Shown in pieces: positions 31,293 to 42,600 of a stretch of DNA of 64,000 nucleotides (position 1 is the first letter of the stretch; the number at the start of each line of letters is the position of its first letter). The notes under the pieces were generated by a model. That model saw only the letters and a program-made list of their open reading frames with translations. It did no database searches and was not told the DNA's origin. The stretch comes from Pachypanchax playfairii (Eukaryota > Chordata > Actinopteri > Cyprinodontiformes > Aplocheilidae). Where the stretch lies: positions 5,737,504-5,801,503 of the forward strand of contig SSNP01000010.1 in assembly GCA_006937955.1 (NCBI GenBank). Direction: 5' to 3'. Both the position numbers and the translations under genes were made by a program.

Positions 31293-32787
31293 TCGGTCAA
31301 ATTCAGTATTTGCAAAGTCACAAGTGAAGACAGAGAGCACAAAACAAACAGAAAAGAAAGAAAATCAATATTAGGTCATCTGACAAACCAACTATTCAGT
31401 CACAAAATGTTTCTGAAAATGAGAAGCCTGAAGTAAAAATATTCATGATCCAAGCAGCTGTAGCGTCATGAGCAATTGATCAGACTTGTACGTATTCCAC
31501 TCCACTTGCGCTCCTTTAATGTCAGCAGTGCTATAAAGTAAAGTTCTATTCAGCCTTTTCTTTGAGCCTGTGGCTAGGAGAGGATTTCTACTTCTTATGC
31601 CAGAGCATCTTCTGCCTGCCAACAGCAACCCACGTCTTCTGTGTGCCTCTAAGACTTGATACGCTGATTTTGAACAATATACGCAGTTCAGTTTTAGTAG
31701 TATCACGTGGTCTTGGACTGTAAAAAAAAAGTGTAAAAAGGACCATCGGTGTGCATAACGTAACAAATCATTATCAGTCATCTTTTGAGGCTGAAAAGCA
31801 AAGTAAAAAAAAATCAAATGAGAGAGTGAGGCGTCATTATCAAATCACAATTGTGTGTTTCCTTTCCGGCAATGTCTGAGAGGACTGTGAAAGGAAGTGG
31901 TGTCAGGTGGAGGTGGCAGTTTAGTGCGTTGCAGATTTAATACAGCTCTTCCTTGCTGAACACAAAATGTGAATATTCAGTTTGAGAAGTAAAATAAGAA
32001 AACAGATGCAGTGATCTGACTTAAGGGCAACAATCTGAAGCAACTGAACTTTAAAGTCAGATCATGAACCCTGAGGTACTAGATCCACTTTAATCCAGAT
32101 TAGATGGCTGCTCTAACCTCCTTATGCCTAACCTGACACCATCCAGGACTGACTTTAACTGAAATGTACAAATGCTCCAATCACGTTTAGTCAGTTCAAA
32201 GCTTGATAACACACTAAAAGGGCTGGAGTCGGTCGTTTTTGTACAAAAAATGCTTTTAGAAAATACAATGAAGAACAAACGGACTTCTAATCATTTGATG
32301 TGAGGGGGGGTTAACGTCACAAAACCCCGCAACAGTTTACATTTCATATTTCACCGTAACTTCGGGGCATGAATTCTAGCATTGGGGTTAGCGTTTAAAA
32401 TGAAATAACGTGCCTAATTAAGCTAGTTATGAAAATGCTGCCATTTTAAGACAAACTTCAAAAACCAGCAACGCGTAATCGTGGCCAGATAAATAGTGTA
32501 ATACATTCATATAGTTAAAACAATACAGAAAAATGTTTACTAAAATAGTTTGCTGCGGAGTTAAAGACAGGAAATGACACTCCCGTTAGGCTATGCAGCC
32601 TGCTAGCGAACCGAAGCTAACAACCATCCAACTGGAGGCGGACTGGGCGTTGGTTGCTCCGACAACTGCTTAAGCTAAACGGATTGTTTGAATAGTGCAG
32701 CCGATCTTAACTCTAATTAATACTAACACGATTTAAAAATGAGGTTTTCTGGTAAGTAGTAAGAGCAGCTGACAGTAGTAGTCTCAC

Positions 32788-32860
32788 CCATAACGTTAAC
32801 GCTCCCTGCCGCCTCAAACACGGATCATTCACAAGCCGACATTCCCCCTTCTAACTGCTT
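32788..32860 (-). other. septin7: Candidate 5' exon of septin 7
   Basis: The minus strand reads AGCGTTAACGTTATGG followed by a strong GTGAGA donor at 32787. The frame Ser-Val-Asn-Val-Met-(G) resembles the end of the mammalian SEPT7 first coding exon (Ser-Val-Asn then Met just before the splice site). A TGA lies in frame upstream, so ATG at 32791 would be the start. The 5' limit is a guess. Confidence 0.5.
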
Positions 32861-33432
32861 TTGCCCGAGCTACGCACAATTAATTACGTAAGGCACCGCT
32901 CACGTAATCTAGCAACGAAAAACTTTTTACGTAAATTGTACGTGGATAGCAACAGACTGGAAGTCTCGTGATACCTTCAAATTTCTTTGAGTTTGACTAT
33001 GATATCGCGATAATCTCGTACCACAATCGGCAAAGCAAAGGAATCTCAAAACAGACAATTTTTCTTTCTGAAAATACTGAAAGTAATTTAATGTTTTACT
33101 TTATTCATTTATACGCGATTATTAACCTTCAAATACATTAGGTTCAATAGTAGAAATTCTAAATGTTTTTTTTAAAGTTTACTCACTAGTAGAAAATGAT
33201 AAAGTAGTATTATTTTAAGTTATTTCAATTTAACTTTCATGATTGGCATTCAGCTTATTACTATGATCACAGACCAGTTAACGTAAAGATAGCTCCGGTT
33301 AGCAATGAGCGTCAGTTGTATCCATAGCAACCAGGACTGCTTTCTTGGATTCGTCGTATAATGGAGAAAATTTAGTTTTTGTTTTCTTATTTGTTTCTAT
33401 TAGTGACGTTTTATAATCAGCGAAAAAGAACT
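32861..33432. promoter_or_regulatory. Bidirectional septin7/nek10 promoter region
   Basis: Head-to-head genes share this stretch of under 600 bp. It contains two TTACGTAA palindromes (32884-32891 and 32927-32934), a CACGTAAT (32901-32908), the 10-bp palindrome TATCGCGATA (33003-33012), an ATAGCAAC half-site (32944-32951) and a full RFX X-box (33318-33331). No TATA box is clear. Confidence 0.6.
33318..33331 (+). promoter_or_regulatory. RFX X-box upstream of nek10
   Basis: GTATCCATAGCAAC fits the X-box consensus GTHNYY-AT-RRNAAC at every position. It lies 102 bp before the first ATG of the nek10 leader frame. RFX factors switch on ciliary genes, and NEK10 is reported to act in motile cilia. 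Confidence 0.65.
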
Positions 33433-33667
33433 ATGTCTCTTGTGACTCCAACTGGAAATATCTTAGAGGCCACGTTTCTATCAACCTGTAAAAATGAACC
33501 GTCTACTGCGACGCTAGTTATGGTAAGTTCTATTTTTAGTGAAACAGGGTTGTTATACCCCTGAAGGTGCGTCGTTTTCTCTTATGAGCGTGTAAATTTC
33601 TAGTGAAATGAGGTTAAATGTAAATATATGACTGCAGGTCCTTCGTGGAAGCAAATATAAATGCTAA
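33433..33667 (+). other. nek10: Upstream open reading frame in the nek10 leader
   Basis: ATG at 33433 opens 30 codons to a GTAAGT donor after 33522. Splicing to the acceptor before 33638 continues nine codons (VLRGSKYKC) to a TAA at 33665. The stop overlaps the presumed nek10 start at 33661 in another frame. It could instead be an alternative first exon joined elsewhere. Confidence 0.45.
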
Positions 33668-36600
33668 AAATGTCACATCTGGTTAAGAAAATGAGACCAG
33701 AGGAAAAGCTGCCTCTGAGATCAGGAATCCAGAGCAAGTAAGCTGGCTAGTATTAGTAATATTCTGTTACACAACTGAACATTTCTTACACGTGACAAAA
33801 GTAAATCACATGAAATTGTTTTCCAGGGCCTCCTATGATCTCAAGAAGCTCCAGGGCCTGCTTACCAAAAGCTCCAGACAAGAGGTGAGAGCTGTATATG
33901 ACGCCACACCTATAAGCAGCATGTCTAGACATTTTGATAACAAACAATCCAGCTCATGTTTATTTCTGTCAGACTTGTGCATTAGTTAAGACTCTCTGTG
34001 TTACAGGTGCCAGCAGTGAGTCAGAGTAAAGCAAGCTGCAGTCGAGTCAGCAGATCCTCACATTCTCCAAAACACACCAACAGGCAACGGACTGAAAGTG
34101 ACATCAGCAATGAAGCTTCTGAACTGGAGAAATTCAGGTTTACCTGCTAAATCCATCCATCCATCCATCCATCCATCCATCCATCCATCCATCCATCCAT
34201 CCATCCATCCATCCATCCATCCATCCATCCATCCATCCATCCATCTTGTTCTGTCTATTTTTGTGTCTATCTTCTAAAAATAAACATATACTTTATATCT
34301 TGGTTCACCTAAACATTTAAATAGTCAGAAACATAGTTTGGTTGATTTTTTTCTTAGTTGCAGAAATGCTGTAAATCTGATGGGAAATCTGTTTATTTCC
34401 CTTTAAATTGAGTCATATTTGTAATAAAATGCATTGTGGGTTGAGTAGTAAAGTTCAATATGTGGGTCTCGCCTATGAAAAACCTAAATCTTCTCTGGCA
34501 ATACCAACAGTTTATTCCCACACAGCTGCCCAGATGTGTTCCACCTCTGGCAAACCAGATCTGGGCCACCAAAGGGCCGACATTCTATGCAGCATGTGGG
34601 CCAGAACCAGGCCAGACCATTTTTCATATGTGGGTTCTGCTACTGACTCTGCTCATGCTGGTCACCAGCGCGGTCGCTCTCTGCTGTGTGCATATCAATC
34701 ACCAAACAGCATTTGTCACAAGTCAGCTGTTGTGGATGTGTTGGTCTTTCTGGCATGAACAACCCACCCAAAGTTTTTTCTGGGTAAAACCTACATACTT
34801 AACTCAGCTGTTCAACCCACACATGCATTTTCTTTACGACTGTGGCTCCATTTCCAGGAAATGAACAGGCTTTCCAGTGGTCTAGGATTTATTCACAAGT
34901 AGCTTTGTTACAACAAAGAAATCTACCAAACAAACACATAGTTCCTAAATTTCTAAAGGTTTATGTTCCATTTACATAATCCCAAACACTAAACATCAGC
35001 TTTTATTTTTGCCAAAACATCTCAAACGTTAAAAGTTTTTAAATGAACTAAAATCAGCTGTTCGGTTGAACATGCAAACAGAATTAATGCTAAATGCAGT
35101 ACAAGACTGCAGGTGACTAAAGTCACAGATTCCGTAAAGAATCACAGACTTTCTCTATAATCGTAATTCTAATACTTTTTATTCTCCAGCATCACTTACA
35201 AAGACCAAAGATGTTTCAGCGCTCACCCTCTTAATAAACTGTTCTTGGACATTCTTACATCTTTGGTCCAGAATCGACTCTGCAGGTAAATGATCCTTTA
35301 AGCTCTTCTTCTCATTTTATAAACATAGATTGTAATAATCATCATATTTTATTCTTCCAAAGTGAATGGATTGACCACGCACCACCTGAGGCTGTTTTTA
35401 GAGTTCTCCTCTGCCTGCGGTTATTGATCAGGGATCCCAACTATCAGGTGAAAAGGATTTTCACATTAAATGTTTTCTACAATTGTTTTATATCACAGTT
35501 TCAACATCTATATACAATCTGAAATCATTGCATTCTGGTTTTATCACATTTTTACACAGCATACCAACTTTTTATATTTGGAGTTGTATAAATATGTCCA
35601 CAGATTTATGACTTATTCAATATCTTTCTTTTAGAAAATCCTTCATCAGCTCCAAGGCATCACTTTACTTGCCAGGGTAACGATTCACAGATTTTTTTAT
35701 TTGTTTAAACATGTTGTTTATCCACAAATATCTGATGCTACAGTTATTTGTGTTCTGTTACTCTGCAGTACATGGAGTCTGTCACTGCTAAGTACATATC
35801 ATGTGGTGAGCAGACGTTCGATACACAGAAGCTTGTAACACTGACCTGTGAGTAATCTGCTGGCAGTATGACAGAACAACTTTGATAACGCTGAGCTATT
35901 TTCATCCTTATCAACGGCAGCATCACTGATTGATTTACAGACATGTTTCAGAAGCTTTCTGCCACTGAAAATCAAAGGCTCTGGATTATCGAGAGCGGAG
36001 CTCACAGGGCGAGTTTCACCTTCACTTGTTTATCTTTATAATTCTATGAGCTGATGGTTTATTATCTTTCAGTCTTGAGCAAAAGAATTACAAAACTGAA
36101 GAATCAGTTTAAATAAAAGTATCAGATTAAAATCCTTTTTAAAAAATGGAACCTCAGTCCATCTATTTACCAACAATATTTGTAAAGTATTATTTTAGAT
36201 TTTATTATCTCTTTAGGGTTTCCCATGCAAAAATAACTTAATGTCCATTTTTACTAGGAATATTAACACTAAGCAAATACTCAGTTTTTTAATGTTTTTT
36301 AATTCTTAATATGTTTGAATTTAAAGAAGTTTTCAGCAGCTGGTTTGCAGGATCAGAGAACATTTGTGTTTCTATTTTAGACTCTGGTGAATCTGCTCTC
36401 CACAACAGACAGCAGTGTGTTGCATGGAGTCCTTCTTACACTCTCCAATTTGGCTGAAAGGTTGGTGGATTTTTTTATAATTGGAAGATGAAAAACACAT
36501 ACTGTATATTATATCATATGTTGCAATATTTTGTTTTCTGCAGCCCAGAATGTAAGAAAGAGATCGGCGAGCTGCTGATTGTGGAGCGCCTTCTTGTGAT

Positions 36601-39600
36601 TCTGCAGGAATATGATCTGCTGTCCAAAAGGTTAGAAATCATCTCTTTATTCAAACACTTTTCTTTATCAGGCAAAAATACTTAATCTTATTTATTGTTC
36701 TTGCTGAACTGAGCTGTTAAAGGATTCTGGACCACATAATGAAGGATTTGAACCTGGTGTTTAATCCAGGATGAGTGCCGAGCTGCTGAGGCTCCTGTCT
36801 CCCCTCCAGCATGTGAGGTTCCAGTTAAAGGAGCTGGATGGAGTACCGGTCCTGCTGAGCCTCCTGCACAGCTGGAACCTGAAACTGCTGTGGAGCGTCA
36901 CCTGGATTCTGGTCCAGCTCTGTGAGGATCCTGACACCAGAACAGAGATCCAGAGCTGGGGGGGAGTGCAGCAACTCCTCCGGCTGCTGAACAAGCAAGT
37001 TTTCAATTTTAGATTTTACTGTAAGAAACAGGTTAACATGTAAAGAGTTGAAGACTCCACTTTGATCATCACCACAGGACGTTTAACTTCAATAAGAGAA
37101 TTATTTATCACAGTCCCAAAGATAACAAACTATCTGTGTCAGTAACAGGCTGAATGTCTCCGACCGCTCAACCATCCAGACTCTGTCTGATACCAGCATC
37201 ACCGGTCCTGTCCTGAGGGAACTCATAAGAGACGAGTTCGTCCCACATGAGGAGGTGCACAACATTTTAGCCCTGCAGTCAGGTCAGCAGAATATTACAC
37301 ACAGAGACCTAGAATGCTGCATTCATTCAAAGAGTTCATGCTTTAAAAGTCTCTCAGTAAAATGATGCAGACAAGGGTGAAATGAATGAAAAAATGAGTC
37401 CTTGTTTTTCCAGCTCCTGTATAATAAAGCTATTTTCCCTGCTGATGAGTCTTATCAGCAGCTGAGAATGTAAACAGATTTTTCCTGAAGTGAGACAGTT
37501 GAGAATTACAAGATTTGACTTAATGTTTCTACATTTTTAGACAAAGTGGTTTCCTGTCTGATTATCTGATGATGACACTGGCAATAAAACACAGTTAAGC
37601 ACGTTTTAAAAAATAACATGAGATACAAGAAAGACACAAAGTTTACATTTCAAAAGTTCCAGTGTTTGCAGTCTGAGCTGTAAATGTAACATTTATTATT
37701 TAGTATATTTGATTATGAAGTCTGTGTTTTATTTTTTCAGCCTGTTGTTCAGCTCTGACTGAGTTAAGTCTGGACGACACGTCTGCTCACCACATAGTTC
37801 AGGTGATTAGATCTTAATGAACATATGTATGAATTCAGTCATAACTTAAACACTTGAACTCATCTCATCAGTTCTGTGTGATGTTTGGTTTTACAGGAAA
37901 ATGGCGTCTATACAATTGCAAAGTTAATTTTACCTCAGGACTGTGGAGCCAAGGCCACTTCTTTACAGGTCAGTTCTTTATGTAATTAACCAATAGGCAT
38001 AATGTTTCTATCAGAAATAGAATGTTAGTTAATCTTGATGCTTTTTGGCAGTGCTACGCGTTTCGGAGCCTGCGGTTTCTCTTCAGTGTTGAACGACACA
38101 GACATCTATTTAAAAGGTAACAAAACCTTTTTATATTTAGGTTTTGTGTCCAGGTTTTGGTTTCTTGGTTTTAAATGTCAATGTTTTAAATGGCTTTCTT
38201 TGTTTATATAATTATTTTTGTTGTTTCATCTCTAAATTTCACATTTGTTCAGTATCAAGTTGAGGTTTTCTCAGATAAATTGGTCTCTGATTTGCAGATG
38301 TTCCATGTCAGATGTTCCTTGTCCTGTTCCTTGTATGTTAAACTTTTTTTGGTGGGGATTTGTGTTTTTGTTTTTAAATAAAATCTTTTTGTTAAAGTTA
38401 TTAACTTTGAGAAGAAAAGTATGTAAACTTCATGTTATTCAGAAATCCTTTTAAATTAACATTTTTTGGATGTTTTCTCCTGAAAAGGAGTTTTATTGAT
38501 GAACTTGCTGTTTTGTATTTTGTGATCATTTCAGAGTCTTTCCCACAGACCTCTTTGAGCTGTTTATTGATGTTGGACATTATGTGCGAGACCTCGCAGC
38601 CTACGAGGAGCTACAAACTAAAGTTTCACTCTACACCGTAAGAAAAAACTTCCTGAATTTATTTGCTTTTAATTTGGTTATTATTAGTGTTCTATAAAAA
38701 CTGAACTCTTCAGTAACATACAAACAAATAGAGTTGTGTGTCTTCAATGCAGCAGGAGGAACTGGACAGTCTGAGAGAGAGTGTTGAAGCCCTGGACCTG
38801 AACCGGCCTCCCCTCAGGGTGATCAGTGGTTACTCCATACTGGACCATTTGGGTACTGGAGCTTTTGGAAGTGTCTTTAAGGTACGATGAGCAGCCTGAA
38901 AACTGTCCGAATCATTTAATTGCCGTGTGGTTTTGGTCAATTTTATTTGCTTCAATTTATATACATCAAATGTGGTTGAGTTCAGTTTCTAAACTCTTGA
39001 TGACAGGTTCGGAAACAGAGTGGGCAGAACCTTCTGGCTCTGAAGGAGGTGAACCTTTACAATCCAGCATTTGGAAAAGACAAAAGGTCCAGAGACAGTA
39101 ACGTGGAGAAAATCATCTCAGAGCTCACGATCATCAAAGAACAGGCACACAGCTCAGTTCCTATAATAAATAAATTATATGTTTGACTATATAACTATTT
39201 TGGGGGGTTTTAATACATCATTTGTGTTTTATTCTTTTCTAGATGACACACCCTAATATTGTAAAATATTACAAAACATTTTTGGAAGGTGAATATCAAA
39301 CATTTACTTTCCTTTCACATATTGATTTTGTTGTTGTTAAATAACATCTTGAGCAAACAAACAAAAATCAGTTTTTTTATTTCAGGTGAGAAGCTTTACA
39401 TTGTGATGGAGCTGATTGAAGGAGTTCCTCTGGCTCAACATTTTACTTCTCTGATAGAGAAGCAGCAACAGTTCACTGAAGACAGAGTGTGGAATTTATT
39501 CATACAGGTGAAACCTTTTAACTTTGTTCTGTTTTTAACTGATGGCTGTAGAGTCTGAGTTCTGTAAAGTCTGAGTTCTGTAAAGTCTGAGTTCTGTAGA

Positions 39601-42600
39601 GTCTGAGTTCTGTAGAGTCTGAGTTCTGTAGAGTCTAAGTTCTGTAAAGTCTGAGTTCTGTAGAGTCTGAGTTCTGTAGAGTCTGAGTTCTGTAAAGTCT
39701 GAGTTCTGTAGAGTCTGAGTTCTGTAAAGTCTGAGTTCTGTAGAGTCTGAGTTCTGTAAAGTCTGAGTTCTGTAGAGTCTAAGTTCTGTAGAGTCTAAGT
39801 TCTGTAAAGTCTGAGTTCTGTAGAGTCTGAGTTCTGTAGAGTCTAAGTTCTGTAAAGTCTGAGTTCTGTAGAGTCTGAGTTCTGTAAAGTCTGAGTTCTG
39901 TAAAGTCTGAGTTCTGTAGAGTCTGAGTTCTGTAAAGTCTGAGTTCTGTAGAGTCTGAGTTCTGTAAAGTCTGAGTTCTGTAAAGTCTGAGTTCTGTAAA
40001 GTCTGAGTTCTGTAAAGTCTGAGTTCTGTAGCGTCTGAGGTGGAACTCTTGGGCTCTTGAGCATTGCACAGTCTGATCTTGGATGAACTTGCAGTGACAG
40101 TGATTTAATTAGCAGCACCTGGATGCTACTTACTGTCCTTATTCCTACAGAGGTGTAACCCCAAACAATCTGATTAAACCCAGACAGTAGACTCTTTTAA
40201 TCACTGTGTCTGGAACACAGAACCCTTTTGGTTGACAGAACATCAGTCATTTACTATCAGTTAGTTTGACCCTATAGATGATCCTAATGAGAAGAAGAAA
40301 GACTGATTAGCAGTATCTAAAAAGCAAAAGAAGAAAGAAGGAAGAAAGAAATGAAAAGCCTGGAGACATTTTTCTGGTCATTGTCTGTTTGTCTGCTGAT
40401 GATTTCCACTGGTAAAGAAGAGACTTTGACTCAGTGGAATCCTTCTGTAACGCCTGACAAAGAAAAGAACTATTTTCATTGTTTTCTTTCAGATGTGTCT
40501 GGCGTTGAGGTACCTGCACAAAGAGAAGAGGATAGTTCACCGTGACCTGTCACCCAACAACATTATGCTGGGAGAGAAAGATAAAGTTACTATCAGTGCG
40601 TCTGTACAATCCCACTTTCATTCATATCAAACCGCCTTTTCTTGTATTTGAAGAGATAAATGTCTGTTTCTACTCTGCATGAAGCTGACTTTGGCCTCGC
40701 CAAGCAGAAACAGGAGAACAGCAAGCTGACGTCGGTGGTCGGCACCATCCTTTACTCCTGGTGAGAAAACAAATCAAAAACTTCAGGGAGGTATTTTAGT
40801 TTTAGATTCATTTATCTGTATAAACTAGATTTTTTAAATGTTTTTTTTAGTGTCTCAACCTGCTGAACGATTCACAAATTTAGTTTTGTTTATTTATTTA
40901 GTATCAATTCACAAATTATTTCAACACACTATAAAAAAACAATGAGTCCAACTCACATCGAAACAGGTCCAGATTCTAAACCACTTATAAACACAGAATT
41001 CAGTCCAGTTCTAAGTTGGTCAGTTCAGTAAATTTTACAGTGCAAATTTGTAAAAAGTTGCTTATTCAGTGAAACCAGGAGATCGAATAAAATATTCACC
41101 CTTAAGATGATCCTCCATCCTGAGCAGCACGAAGGGACAGTGGAAAGGAACAAGTCCTTTTTAACAGGAAGAGACCTCCACCAGAACCAGAACCAGGATG
41201 AGACTCGTCTCACTGGGGTCTGAGAGGACAGGAAGAAACCTCCACCAGAACCAGAACCAGGATGAGCCAGGATGATGGTTTAAATGTGTAAATAATGTAT
41301 TTATGTGTGTTTCCAGTCCAGAGGTGGTGAAAAATGAGCCGTACGGTGAGAAAGCAGATATCTGGGCTTTGGGCTGCATCCTGTACCAGATGGTAACTTT
41401 ACAGCCTCCGTTCTACAGCAGCAACATGCTGTCACTGGCCAACAAGGTAACACAAATGAACACACATGAAACGCTGAGATTCTGATTCATATGCTCGTAT
41501 TTCTGCCATCATTTCACTGGTTTTGTCTGTGTGACAGATTGTTGAGGGCATCTACAAGCCAGTTGAAGAAGGAACCTTCTCAGAACGAGTCACAGACATG
41601 ATCAGATGGTGAAACTTTATCTTTAGAATCTGGATGTAGATGAAAGTCTTTCTCTTTAACATCTACTTCTCTGTCAGGTGCTTGAGTCCAGATGCAGACC
41701 AGAGGCCGGACATTGTAGCCGTCAGCTCCAGGATCTCTGATATCATGATGAAACTGATGGACAGACTCTACACCTCCCAGAATGCATTGCAACGAAGAGC
41801 CGACAGAGACAGGAAACAAATACAGAAGTTGTTCCTGGAAAGACACAAAAGCAGGATGAACTGCTGTCACTCAAACTGGGTAAACTCACATGCTGAAACG
41901 CAGTAAAAAGTTTCTGTTTACACAGTTTGAGCATTTTGAAAATGAACTGAATGTTATGCAGGAAAAACCAGGAATGAACCCTGAAAGTTCCTCAGCAGCC
42001 TGCAGTTTAAACAACAGCGAGCAGAGAATCAGTCAAGGTGACATTTTCACTCTATAACTGTGTTAAAATTTAAACTAACAACATGTTGTAATTGTGTTAT
42101 TAGACATGAAGGATGTTGCAGCAGTAATTAAAACAAAACTTCCCCAACAGGAAAACATGTTTTTATATTATTGATGGTGTTGCTTTATTTATTTATATCT
42201 GATTGTAACTCAAAGTTATGTATAGATATGTAGGAAATGTTCAGGATTTTTTTTTGGCTGTATCACATTATTGGGTAAATTAGCTGCTTGTTAGCGGTTT
42301 GAGATAGTTTTTGTATAATTTGACCTGCAGCAAAGTGTTTTATCTTAAAACCGGAAACTTTCACCAGTTTTATTTGTTTACCAATCTCATGTTTGTGTCC
42401 TTAATTTTTTGCATCATTTAAAGGTTTAAAGTCTGATGTTGCTGTTCCACCTGATCGCACTGCAGACAGGTGAGAGAAAAACCCTGAAGACATTATGTCT
42501 TTTGGTTAAGCAGAAACAATCATGAACTCACCTTCTGTTACAAAGGCCTCGTTGTTTGAGCTGGTATAAACCAGTTGACCCATTTCTCTCATTTCCCCTT

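Noticed and set aside
34408..34864. Overlapping open frames of 116 and 134 codons
   Set aside because: They lie in a nek10 intron, in sequence that looks like a dispersed repeat; no domain seen.
39779..40118. Minus-strand frames of about 90 codons with Thr-Gln-Asn-Ser-Asp repeats
   Set aside because: Products of the 16-bp minisatellite.
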